From NCBI RefSeq assembly GCF_000150275.1, contig NW_002060943.1, positions 11,656,878-11,720,877 on the forward strand: a stretch of DNA of 64,000 nt, given 5' to 3'. Numbering within the stretch: the first letter of the stretch is position 1; each line of letters starts with the position of its first letter. Below the pieces are notes generated by a model. It made no database searches. It had not been told where the DNA came from and saw nothing but the letters and a program-made list of their open reading frames with translations. Position numbers and translations under genes: made by a program. Positions 25,834-38,457 of the stretch are shown piece after piece. The DNA is from Trichoplax adhaerens (Eukaryota > Placozoa > Uniplacotomia > Trichoplacea > Trichoplacidae).

Positions 25834-28800
25834 TTTTTAATCACTTATGTTCTGGGTATTTCAGATTTGCTAGCCCTATTAAATTAAGAAGTAAGTTAAA
25901 GCTAGATAATAATAGTCATAATTCGTTTAATCATTAATATAGCTTTAAGGAGAACTGTGTGTATCAAGCACACGAATACACATTCTGATGATTCTTTTCA
26001 ACAAAAAGTCTCCAGACTTTGATCAAACTATTAAATAGAAAAAGTTGATCCATTCAAAGATGAAGCTAGAATCAAAATATATCCTTTACAAGATAAACCG
26101 TGATTGTAGTTGTTGCGGCACTGTTAATTACATCAATCGAGACATACAGTACGCTATGCTAGCCATTAACTTAGCAGCCATTAGTAAATTACCATGCTTT
26201 GTACAGTAATAAATGCTACTATTAGTGCTTAACATACGCGTATAGTCTTTAAAGTGTGTAAGAACTATCGATCCACAATGTACACGAATATTGTAAGTCT
26301 ATACGAACGCAAATTTTTTCCCTACAATCGCGTTTACTGTACTTCCTAGACTAGGATCTGGCAACGTGATACTAATATGGCATATTTATATGAAGTTACC
26401 GGCAGTTTCCGAAATTAAGCATTTTACAAAATCGTTAATCCCTTCGGTATATACAAGTACAGTGCGAGTCTTTCTTTCTTCAAATTAAGTCATTTCAAAC
26501 TATTAACTAAAACGGTTTTCACAATTGAATCGTGGTTTATACCCTTCTGAGGTGCAATTCAGTAAAGGGTTATCTGGTTTAATTGAAGTTGGAAACATTG
26601 ACGCGATTAATAATTTAGAACATATTTAAGCGTTCCATTTAAGCCAATAAAATTTTCCCTTGATATCGGTCAAGTAACGACGCTTTAGATGATAAGCTAG
26701 CTTTAAACTGTAGATTACGAACCTTTCTTTACTGTACGCTCTATTTATTTAGACGATAATCTCGAGACTTTATAAGTGTAGTGCAAGCAGCTCGCTAGTT
26801 AGAAAATGATTTAGATTGTAAATTATGGGTCCTCAATTAACTTCCATTTACGTAATAGTTGAGCAATAATGTCGTCGTTGATGATTTCGACACTTTATAA
26901 GTACAATACAAGCAGTTTCAATGATATAATGTCATATATCTAAATTTGATCATGCATTGTACTAGTATAGATACGTAATTCCCATTTTAACGATATGTTC
27001 ATATAAAGAATTTTTAATATGACATGACGTTGCAGTTAACAAAAATTCTCGTTTAAGGAATAATATGCCAGAATGTTGCACCATTGATTAGCGATAATCA
27101 AGTTAAAATAAAATTGCTATTATTCGCGTTCTCATCAATTATCTAATCTAAATACTTCTAAACGTGTGCCTGTACGCTAGTAAAGTAATTATACATAATT
27201 CATTCTAAGGATGAGTTATGAATCCATTGATGAAATTAATAATGGAAACAGGCCATTTCCGTTCAATTCCTTACAGCTAATCATAGTTGATATTCGTAAT
27301 CTGTAGCTAAATATTACGCTAATATCTTATTATCGAAATGAAATATTCGTACGTGACTGTCACGTTCAAAGGCTTGACAATGGGCTCTAGTTTGAAAATG
27401 TGTGCGTGATCCTTTTAGAGATTTTACTGCGACAATAAATATTTTTTAAATACTATTAGCATCTCGAATGCTATACGAATACGCGCATAAACTTGGATCA
27501 TTCTAAGTGCAGACTTATTTTAAAGGCATCTCCAGGGTGATTTGAAATATATTTGAAAGATTCTACATTAACACCACAAGATTGTTTTGATACAGATCTA
27601 TAAAAAGCAATTCTAAATATATCTCAAATACTTTAACCTTCGCCATGTTGTAATTTATATACTTATTGCTAACTTACCTTTCGTATTCTAGTACGGAAAA
27701 AAGGTAGATGAACTAGATATAATACAATCCTATCACCTGAACTGAAGCTGTAAAAAATGAATTAATTGACAAGAATTGTTTATTATATATGATATTGACT
27801 TATTGTTCTATATCATATTAATAATGCAAATAAATAAAAGTTCATTGATACATAAATAGTACTATAGTATAGACTGGTTTCTAAGCTGAACGGTATAATG
27901 TTTTCCGTTAACAGGAGGTACCTGGTACAGTTTAGTACTATTCATCCTACAGTACGTACAGTATAAGGATTTATTGTATTCGCCTAGTTGGAATAATTAT
28001 TTTTATTCTTTAATTATTGTACTATAATTGTATGGAGTATTTAATATGAATGATCTTGTTATGCTTACTATATATGTTATTTGATACGGTACTAATAGAC
28101 TTTAGTCACCGTTCAAAGATATTGAGATATTTATTGACGCGTGAATAATTGCATAAGATTTCTGCTTGTAGTTAATAGTAAATTGATAATCTGGCGATTA
28201 ACTAGCATGGGATAGTGCATTTTAATAAATCTTAATCATTTAGGATGTATAGTATTTATGAATGCATTTTATAAAATGCACCGGTAGTAATTAGAAACTT
28301 ACCGGAAGATAGTAATCAGCAATTCTTTATTATCTACTTCAGGTTTTGTTAAAAAAGAATTACGCTTACAGTACTGTGTTTAAAGCCGGGGAAGGCATCG
28401 TAGGTGATTTCGATCAAGAAAATACTTCTATTATGAGTATCGATAATTGTTAGCAAGCTTGTTCGCTCGTAATATAATAAATGATAGTACGAGCATTGCA
28501 CAACGTTTATCATTTCTTGAATGTAAAATGTTGTTGATCGGCTTATTTCATTCTCTTCCTCTTTCTGTATATATCTTAATCTGTCATCTAGCATGTTAAA
28601 ATTGTAGATGGCTATTGGAAATACTATCGTGGTTAATTTTGAATTGCAATTTAGTCGAGTGAGATATACCAGTAGCTGAGCTAATTTTACACTCTCATAG
28701 GAAACTCCGTCAACAAATTTAACCTTTTATTCTCTATGTATCCCTTCGAGCCTATTAAGTACTAAACAATTTCATTTTTGGAGCTTGCTAAGTAAAGATT

Positions 28801-29702
28801 TTGAAAATATCTTACATGATCTTTGCAGTTAAAATCAGTATATTTTATCTATATGAGATAAACGTAATTTTTCCAAAACTACAGGAATTAAGCTTACTTC
28901 TGCATCCTAAAACTTCCACGTAGACTGGTATCTTATAGAAGATAGCTATAATTTTTGTGTACTCGTGTATGTATGTATGCATTACCATCGTGTGAATTTT
29001 TTAAAGTATCAAAATGATGATTAAAACTAGGTCATCGTACTAGGAGTCTGCATAAATAGTGACATAGTCAATCACAAAGCTGTCATTAACATATTGATTG
29101 GATACTGCATATATAGGACGACAAGATTTTTAGCCAACACCAGAACTAGAATCCCTTAAAATCAGTCATTACGTAAGTATTACGTTTATTTAAAATTTAT
29201 GTGTGCGGATAGCACCGGGTATACATTAATAATTGAATAATAATCCCATATAATCGATAGTAAAATTGTGAAACAAATATTGGATGAGAAAAAAGCTCAC
29301 ATGAAAATTAAAACCAAAATTCAAAGTGTTGATTCAATCGATATTGCAGCACTTTGCATATAAGGGGTGCTACGGAAAATATTATCACCTTGCCCTTTCT
29401 ATCATGTTCGCAAATCTGCTACATTATAACCAAAACATCTTCGATTACATTAAGATACGCCTAAGGTTTCTAGTAGTAATTAAACTTTTATCAATATCCT
29501 AGAATTGAGATTACATTCGCACTTTCCCGCCTCGAAACTAGCTGTAAAACCACGTATACCCTAGAATATATCTCATCTGATATTTTATATCTGCAAAGGA
29601 TGTAGCTTAAATACATCCATACCGCCTTAATAATTAATCTACTATTTTATACTACGCAGACTCTACGGTAACATACCAAATCGATTGCGGCAGTATGATA
29701 GA
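25834..29702. other. Intergenic DNA between the two Spondin genes
   Basis: 3.9 kb, AT-rich. A few ACAGTA half-palindromes are visible near 26150, 26204 and 27950. An 81-codon minus-strand frame at 28349-28594 has no recognisable family and is probably chance. No exon with splice context was found. Confidence 0.55.
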
Positions 29703-32700
29703 TTAAGTGGAAGTAAGAAATTTAGCTACATTTGCAATAACCAAGGCAAAGAAGATCAAGGCAATTGATCGCGAAGGACCGGCCATGGCATCATTAATTC
29801 GACCTATCATAGAAATTATAGCGTTAAATTAAATTCTAATGACGCTAATATGCCGGCAACATTAAAACTGTTTAACAAGATCTCCAAAGACTAGCATAAC
29901 TCTTATGTTTTGATGGGAAATAGTTTTTCTTATTATGACCGTTTATATTGCGTATCAATTGATACTTAAAGTAATTACCTGTAGTTTGCAATCATTTCGG
30001 TAACGATCGGTAGCAAGATAATATGAACGATTAATAAAAATGTTAGTGTAACAGTATAATAGATTAACAATATCAGTTTTAATGTAGCAAAGTAATAAGT
30101 ATGTCTATGCTTTATTCCTTATAAAGTCACTACACTTCAAAAACTTGATAATAATTACCTGTAGTAGGTTTAACTGCATGGTAGGTGATCAAAATTATAA
30201 CAAATTTAGTTAGTAATTCGTAACAACAAGACGATCCGAAGGAATTTAATATTTAATGGCAAGCGTTTACTATCAAGCAATTATTCGAAGTATAGCTTCA
30301 AATTAATTCTATGCTTAATTACTATACATTACCTGTTGTCGCTGTGGGTACTGATAGCAGGAATTAAATATGAAATTAAAAGATTATTAACATATTCGGA
30401 TTGATAGGCGATTACAATAGTAAAGTTAATTTAAAGATTCTGAGATAATTTGATAACAAATATCTTCGATCAATGATTGATCTGAACATAGCTTGAAATT
30501 AAATTTATATTAACTACATTACCTCTAGTCGTTGTAGGTTCTGATAGCCCCAATTAAACATGAAATAAAAAATTGTTAGCATTTATGGCTTAATCAACGA
30601 TTATAATAGTAAAATTAATTTAAAAATTCTGCTTTTAATATTCGACGGCAAGTGTTTTCCATCAAATGATTATTTTGAGTATAGGTTGAAATTACTTTTA
30701 TATTAAATACGTTACCTGTTGCTGCTGTGGGCGTTGATGGCAATAATTAGATATGAAATTAAAATAAAATGATTGTTAGCATTTTTGGATTATTTACCAA
30801 TTGAAAAAGTAAGATCGATGTTGAATCAGTAAATAAATAAAAGTCGAAATTTTGCTTGAATGACGATATGAAGTTTTTAAGTCAAGGTATCTTGACAAAG
30901 CTTGAACTCTGATACATATTGAAGATTTCAGACATATTTGAGTATTATGCTATCGATTGTAGAAATACCTTGAGTTGTTCCTGATGGAAATGAAACAAAG
31001 AAATAAAAGACAATTGTTAAAATTTAGAAAGTTATTAAAAGTCATCGAATATATCTGTACATTAAATCACTGATACTTATGTTATTATCTGTCTACAATA
31101 TCGCGAACCTAGCGTGCCGAGTGAACCTAGCGTGCCAAGTGAAAGCAACCTGATATGCAACTTTGCAAAAGGTGGCAAGGAAGTGCCGTTAGCTCGATAA
31201 AATACACTTGATGAATCGTTAGTTGATTTGAGTTGATAAATCGTTCTATTAGTTGCGCTACCGGCGTAGGTATATTGTTCTGTAGGTCCGGCTTTGGTAC
31301 CAGCATCCCATAAATACAAATCCAAAGTAGTGTTGCCTATGAATCCGCACTGTTTGGTACAGAAGTTTACACGACTTACGCCAACACACCAATCTGGACT
31401 AGGAGCAATCATCGTTAAAGCAGATAGTAGATTAAAATTTTTATTAACATCAACGGTGACAGTATATTTTGCGGTTGGTCCAAGATATGCACCAGGAGAG
31501 ACGAAAACTTTTTTAACTTTGTCAGTCATAGGCGTTAACAAATTTTTTAATGGACCTATAGAGCAAAACAAATAATATCGGTATACGAGGATTATTATCT
31601 CAGCTTAATTTCTCTAATTCACCGCAAAAATTAATAATTGATTACTTTAAGGTTATGCTAGCGTTGTCGTAATGTCTAGTACAGACTGTATCTGTATAAT
31701 TTTATCTATTTTCAAACTTACCTGCGTTACCAGCTTCAGCAACAGATTCTACTTCAGGTGATGCATATTGACCATATGAATACACGGTTAGAGCTGGAGA
31801 GTGGATAGCTCCAATAAAAGTAGACCAATGAGGAAAGTTAGAGGGATAGAAGGGGTAAGCGGAACTGTTAACCCAGATTCCTTCGAAGGTTAACTCGTAA
31901 GTAGCACTACCTGCGCTACAGCAAGTTGCATCATCTATTTTGAATAGATATAACGATGTATTCGCAATAAGATTATTATTTATCGTTAATTACACCGATA
32001 ATAAATAACTATAGAATAGCAAAGAATATAAACTAATTTAAAATAGTAAATATTTCAATTAAACCACAGTATCAAGCTACCGTACTGAACTTTAAAAAGG
32101 AAACAATTTCATATTAATTAATTAGTGAATTTACTTTGAATAGGTGTGATTGATATTGTTAATACGTAAATGCAAGAGTCCTTGATACGAGCGTTATTAG
32201 TTAAAAATTTAAAATAATTGTCGCTATTAGATTAACATTTTAATCAAAAAGCATGCGGATGATCATAATAGCGATGCTTTGAAATATTTATTATCGTACT
32301 TGAAGCTATATTTTGTGATAATCTCTCGATGTGTAACTTAGCATAAGGTGGCAAGGAACCGCCGTTAGCTCGATAAAATACGCTTGATGAATCGTTAGTT
32401 GATTTGAGTTGATAGATCGTTCTATTGGTAGTACTGCCGGTGTAGGTGTACTGTTCAGCAGCTCCGGCCTTAGTGCCAGCATCCCATAAATATAAATCCA
32501 TAGTCGTGTTGCCTATAAATCCACACTGTTTGGTACAGAAGTTTAAACGACTTACACCGACACACCAATCTGGACTAGGAGCAATCATCGTTAAAGCAGA
32601 TAATAGGTTAAAGTTATTGTCAACGTCAACAGTGACAGAATATTTTGCAGTTGGCCCAAGAGATCCACCAGGCGAGACGAAGACTTTTTTAACTTTACTT

Positions 32701-33140
32701 GTCATGGGCGTTAATAAATTTTTCAATGGCTCTATTAGAACGAGGTAGATTACGTGTGCAAAAATTAGCATCATTACAGCTCTATAATTATGAGTAATTA
32801 TCTGGAGTAAATCCATCAGTAATATATGTCGAATTATTTTAATTTTATTTTTATTCTTACGAGCTTGACCAGCTTCAGCAACGGATTTAACTTGAGACGA
32901 TGCATATTTTCCATATTCATATACCGTTACAGCTGGGGAATGGATAGCTCCAATGAAAGGAGACCAATGGGGAAAGTTAGTCGGATAGTAAGGGTATGAA
33001 GCAGTGTTGGTCCAGATTCCTTCGAAAGTTATCCGATAGGTAGCGCTTCCAACAGTGCAACAACTTGCATCATTAGCCGCCAAAGTAGATGCAAAAATGA
33101 TGCATAGCAGTGCAAAAATGGCAGAAGAATGAGTAGTCAT
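29703..33140 (-). CDS. Double-Spondin_N protein with microexon-encoded stalk and GPI-type tail
   Basis: Minus strand exons: 32861-33140 (signal peptide MTTHSSAIFALL..., first half of domain 1), 32300-32731 (rest of domain 1), 31722-31934 (first half of domain 2), 31109-31555 (rest of domain 2), then microexons 30969-30980, 30716-30724, 30523-30540, 30333-30350 and 30159-30173, then 29703-29803. All junctions are phase 1, so the frame stays closed with or without any microexon; about 515 aa. Both domains carry HWS...GAIHSPA, SPDWCVGV, NFCTKQCGF, LYLWDAGTKAG and FYRANG. The second domain has no signal peptide of its own and the first has no tail, which is why one gene is preferred over two. The tail (AMAGPSRS, hydrophobic run, stop) resembles a GPI signal. 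Likely a cell-surface adhesion or matrix protein (inference). Confidence 0.8.
29979..30980 (-). repeat. Tandem array of intron + microexon cassettes
   Basis: Six units, spaced about 175-250 bp, each contain a tiny exon before a GTAAT or GTATT donor: 30969-30980 (12 nt), 30716-30733 (18 nt, 9 usable), 30523-30540 (18), 30333-30350 (18), 30159-30173 (15) and a remnant near 29979. Encoded peptides are Thr/Pro-rich: TTQ, AAT, PTTTR, PTATT, KPTT. The surrounding intron sequence is duplicated too, for example the recurring TAAATATGAAATTAAAA just upstream of the exons and TTAATTTAAA mid-intron. Every microexon is a multiple of 3 in symmetrical phase 1, so each can be skipped without a frameshift. 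Confidence 0.8.
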
Positions 33141-36084
33141 CTTGACAGAAATAAGAGTCTGAAACGGATAATGAAAGAACTATCAGCAATAAAGGATGGA
33201 AATAATTTTGTATATTTCCATCTTTGTGTAATAGAGCTACTATGATATGACGTATCTCTTTAACATTTGCAGTAAGATATTTTAGTGAGAATTACGAGCA
33301 GAATGATGAAAGTAAAAATTACGCGGTTTATTTCGCATTTAAATTGTATTAACAAACATAGGAAAAATTTTTTAATTAATGATATTCGTACTCTTTTCGT
33401 TAGAATTACCATGAGAAATTTAAGTCTATTTTTTAGTATAGCAATCATCTAACTGTATATAATTTTGCTTTCATTTTAGCAACAAGTTGGCTATATTTTA
33501 CTAACGGGTATCGATAGATAGATATATCGTAATTTCACTTACCAATCTTTAGAATCGATGTACTGCAACGTCAAAGCAAGTGTTAATGACTCTGCAATTA
33601 TGCTGCAACCTTCTGATTAACAGGCTATATGTACCGTATATCTTGACTGTATCAGTATATTCATGTAATCTTAACCGTATTCAAGAATAGAAATTATAGC
33701 ATAATTGAATAGGAATGCAAAGGTGATGGGTTCGTACCTGGTATAATAAGGTACAGTGCAATGGTCGTCATAATGATGTTTGCATTTATACAATTGCATA
33801 TTATTTTAATAAGGCAATTATTTAATAAGGGCATATTAAGAATATAATAAATGTCTTTTATACAATATAGTGAGTGTACAGTAATTGTAGTTTAGTAGTT
33901 ACAAAAGCAATTCTCCTCATTGGCACAATAGGGTCACATTTTAAAAAAGACTATGGTAAAATTTTTCAAGCAGTTACGACGAATAAAAATTGCGATATCT
34001 TCGAGTAATACGAAAGCAACTCTATAATAATGTTTGAGTTCATTATGTAAAATGAGTACGTACTGAACCATTCATTACACATCTCTAATTACAGCTATTA
34101 AATAAAGTGAATCACGTACGTATTGACAAACAAGTACTTTTAGAGAGCTTATTGCTATATTTTGCCTGTACTACATGATTGAATAAAAATTTAGTGTGAT
34201 GGTGATAATTTTGTGGTAACGTATGAACAAGAACCACTAGAATTTAATTAGGTGCATTAAAGCTCAATATATATAATCAGCTTCAGCAATAGAATACAAT
34301 TCAGAGAAACATTTACAACACTTTAATTAGCTCATTGCTTAATAATATAATCCGTGCACGTTTAGACTTTCTATGAAGGCTCTTAGGAGACCAAACCTTA
34401 AAGAATACGTCGCGTTAAAAATATTTAAAATACATTACAGTTATTAAATAATCCATTATTCAATATTTTACTAAGAATGGCGTGATTATGTCAAAAGTAG
34501 CATCCTCTAATTCAGCTTGGCCTAAGAAGCTCATTACTATCTTCAATTTAATTTTTTTATGCTGTTTTAACTTTATATACTTATTATTGTAATCTGATAT
34601 ACAATATAGACGTGTATTATTATTATAATTTATAATATAATGCCAAGCCATTACGTATGATGCTGTTAAATATTGTTCTTTCTTACCCTAATTGTACGTA
34701 AAGAAGATCATCTTAATTCTAGTATTTAGGCCATCCTCATACCTACATATGAAACTATTAGATACTAACTGAAAGTATTTATGAATATGGACAGAATATA
34801 CTAAGGCGAAATTTTTATATAATGCCCGGTCAACTTACACATTGTCTAAAGTGGCGACCATTGTATATATATGTATGTATTAACATATGCATTGCTAGAT
34901 TTTTTCATTACCATTAACATGGAAGTAATGTACATGTTGGTCAGCAACATGTCGAATTGTCGATGCGTAACAATTGCAATTGATTAAAGAGTAAATATAC
35001 GTTGATGTTTCCGTTCGTAGTCATGGATATTAGAATGAACATGAGTCATTCAATGGCATAAATTGTAGTATACTAGAAATTTAAGACTAATTGGCGATAA
35101 ACTATATCTATATAAAAATGATATGTCCATTTCTGTGATACCGGTAGAACGGGAACGGTAATTGTATTCGTATTCTGATTAGCTACTGTAACCGTATGTA
35201 ATTTAGTCTGTCACATTATGGCAAGGACTTCTAGGACTAATACGTATTAGTCTTAGAAGTCCCTAATTATGGGCTATAGAAGATAATCTAGAATTAGTAC
35301 TTAGATAACGCATTAACGATATCCAATAAATTTTACGTTTAATCAGCAGAAATCATTAAAGTTGTAGATATACAGTATGTACAGTATATTGTATAGACAC
35401 TACCACATTTCATTTCCTTATCGCATACGGTACCAAAACCCCTTAGTGGCGAATAAGATACGCATTAGCGATGTAAGTATTCAATAAATTTTATGTTTAA
35501 CCGGCATAAATTATCGTAGTTCTCTCTCTCTCTATATATATAACATAACAATATGTCATATACATTACTATATTCTATCTCTTTTCTGCATACGCTTTAA
35601 TGGCTAGCAAGCTTCGTAGACTTACACTCGTATAATTAGAAAAGATTATAATATGGAAATTAATTTTTGATGATATACGGTCATACGAGAACTTATATCA
35701 TTATGGTCGTTAAGTAAGGATATGTGCAAGGAGCCCATTAGTATGGGAAATGTAGTCAAGGACTTCCAACAATGTAATGATTTCAGCTAATTACAGTATT
35801 TATCTACTAGGGGATACAAAGAGAAAATTCTAAATTTTCTCTTAAAAATTCTTGATGCAGTACTGCATTGAGAACCATCGTCATGTTAATAACATTTGAC
35901 CAAAATACAAGAACAACAAATTCGTTTTAATATATTCATTTATCGATCATTTATTGATAAAGTGATGTTATCTGCTCACTATTTTAAGCTATACAGTAGC
36001 CAATTTCATATCATATATAACAAAATATATTCTAACTGCAGTAGTGCAAGTGTAAGTTATCGTAAAGAGCATAACGCTATAGCG
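33141..36084. other. Gene-poor AT-rich DNA
   Basis: No exon was recognised. Between about 35300 and 35520 a segment (ACGCATTA, CAATAAATTTTA, GTTTAA, GTTGTAG) is duplicated in tandem with divergence. A TC/TA microsatellite lies at about 35521-35545. Confidence 0.5.
35225..35262. repeat. 38-bp near-perfect palindrome
   Basis: GGACTTCTAGGACTAATACG followed by its reverse complement with one mismatched pair (TAG/AAG), with no loop. It could extrude as a cruciform or be the remnant of two inverted terminal repeats brought together. Confidence 0.85.
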
Positions 36085-36306
36085 TTCGATTCAAGACCAA
36101 AATCAACCAAGGCACTACCAGGGTAACTTCTTGTCCATTGCGTCTCTGTTGTTATTGGCTAACCAGAGCTGCAGCACTATGGAAATAGCTATAATCACTC
36201 TACAATGTATCAGTGCTAATGCCCCACCTCTTCTGCATGAAGCTTTACATACGTTTAAACGTTTAATGAAACAAGAAAAAATTTACGGTATTACTAACGC
36301 AAAATA
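36085..36306 (+). CDS. Possible orphan exon or gene fragment
   Basis: An open frame of about 73 codons begins after a stop near 36082. It contains QPRHYQGNF, a hydrophobic Leu/Ala run, and LLHEALHTFKRLMKQEKIYG before TAA. Codon choice and the amphipathic C-terminus look more gene-like than the surroundings, but I do not recognise the family and found no partner exon. It may be a pseudogene piece or chance. Confidence 0.2.
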
Positions 36307-37983
36307 AGGTTTAAAAACAAACAGGCAATATGCTAGTAGAGATAGATAAAAAAACCGGGTTTTATATCTACGAGTATGTTGCGTACCAGTAGAGTATTCA
36401 TATGTGTTAAGATTAATGATATCTCCAGTTTTTAGAGATTATTATTTAGCATTGATATTGATTATTACATGATCTAGTAGTATTATCATAGCATAGCTTA
36501 TTTACTGTAAAGTGAAAAAATATCTGACTAAATAAAGATATAAAAATTGAAAGCACTAGACATACATAAACTGACGAACTCGTATAATTTTATTCACGTA
36601 GCTACATTGTTCATTTGGCTGCTGATCGAATACAAATGGAAAATCAATCCAATGATTAGTAACGTGAGCAGCCATAAGCATATTTTACTGTTTTGCAATG
36701 ATTGCGATCCTTAAATAAGAATTAGGTTTGAAGTTACTATTATTTGAATCGTGTCCAAGTATGGATATTACAGGAATGTTATTGTCATGTTACATGATTT
36801 ATACATATACCATCAAATTCTCCTATTTTGAGCATCCACTACATAGTGCCAGTGCCACATTGGATCACGTTTAAGTATCGTTAGAATGCTAGAAAGTTCC
36901 TTCAAGCAGCTATAAAGCTCTAATCATGATCTCAGATGTTGATCTCTGAACAAAATTATTGTTAAGTAAGCGGCTGATTATATTATAGCAGCAATGGGTT
37001 ACTAGAAATTATAACGGTATAATTTCTAGTAGTCTATTTAGCAGCTCAGAATAAATTTCTGGAAAAGAAATGGTGGCTTGCATTATGATTGTGCTAAATC
37101 TTTATTGATAACAATTTTAGTATTTACGATCACTAGGATATTTCATTACTTATCTCCCAGAAAAGATTATATGAGATGGGAAGTAGTAAACGAAATTTAA
37201 TTTAATTGTAATTCATTTCATAAGCTATCGCCGATATTATTCCGTATGCTCACAAATTACAAATACCATAATCCCTAATCAGAAATCTAGAAGAGGAAGT
37301 AGTAGCACGATATATCCCTGATACACCCATTGCTTCTATGACATCATACAGCAAGTGAAATAGGATGGTATTAAAGCAAGATTTGAGCCTTGTAGAGAAA
37401 AAAATACAAGAACTTTTACGTACAGGATATGTGTGACGGTTGACTATAAATTTCTTTTCAATACTTCAAACGATAAAAGAAATTAAATTGACACTGGTCC
37501 CTTAAATTAGAGAAAATTTACACTGTGACTTATGGGTAATTTAATTTTTATAAAGCAGACGCAAACATGGAATATTTTAAGCTTTTTATAACAGCTAGAA
37601 GAGACACAATGATACAGTTCGAGTAGTACGGTACTATTATTTTCTGTGATCAAATTATATGATTTCGAAGAGTATACTACCGGGCTAATAGAATTTTCAG
37701 TTTGTTAAATAGAAGTCAATGGATAGCCTTACAGGTAGGCAACAGTCTTTAATTTTAATTTTTATCTGAATAACTTTCATTTTTCATCAACAGCAATGCG
37801 GGTAATACTTACAGAGTGAATTTTTAAGGAAACTCCGAATATATAAATCAATGTGATTAATTGATATGTATTTAAAAGCAATTTGAAGTTTCAAAGTTAT
37901 TTCTAATATATTTTGGATAAAAATTAAATTACTAGCTAGTACGTATCTCAAAAATTTTCTATGGCCACCATAGCAAAAATTAC
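36307..37983. other. Gene-poor DNA with one hairpin
   Basis: Nothing coding was recognised. ACTAGAAATTAT at 37001-37012 is repeated as a perfect inverted copy at 37019-37030 around AACGGT. Confidence 0.5.
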
Positions 37984-38457
37984 TCAAACGTGATTCAATC
38001 GCAGAGAGTCAAAATTATAACTGTCTAATTGCATATCTCCGAGTATATGTTTTCTACTTAGTGATAGCAATAGATACAGTAATCTGCAATTAAATAAAAC
38101 TCTACAGCTTCTATCTCGTTTACAACAATTAGTTATGGATAACTGGAGACTCTGATACATATACTCGTAAATACATGCAGCCGTATAAACTAAAATTATC
38201 ACTGTAATATAGATAAAGATCAATACGATATAAGGTGGCATATATCTATACACTCCGGGCAGTTGCGCTTATTTCAGTCGGCCTAAATATACAGTAGTGA
38301 TACCTTTGCCCTCTGTAACGATGATTGCTTGAATTAGAAAAAAGCTTTTTACCATGTTATGCAGTTTAAAAGTGAGAATTTCAATGCTTATAAGAACGTT
38401 GAACAGTAAATAAGTCATTGAGACGGTTATTGATACGGTATATAATTGTGGCGGCAT
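37984..38457 (-). CDS. Possible exons of an unidentified membrane protein
   Basis: Two adjacent minus-strand open frames (38269-38457 and 37984-38253) each encode strongly hydrophobic segments: SMTYLLFNVLISIEIL in the first and IVLIFIYITVIILVY in the second, flanked by Lys/Arg. AT-rich DNA produces such frames by chance, and no family signature was seen. It may belong with the fragments at 39.3-40.2 kb. Confidence 0.22.
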
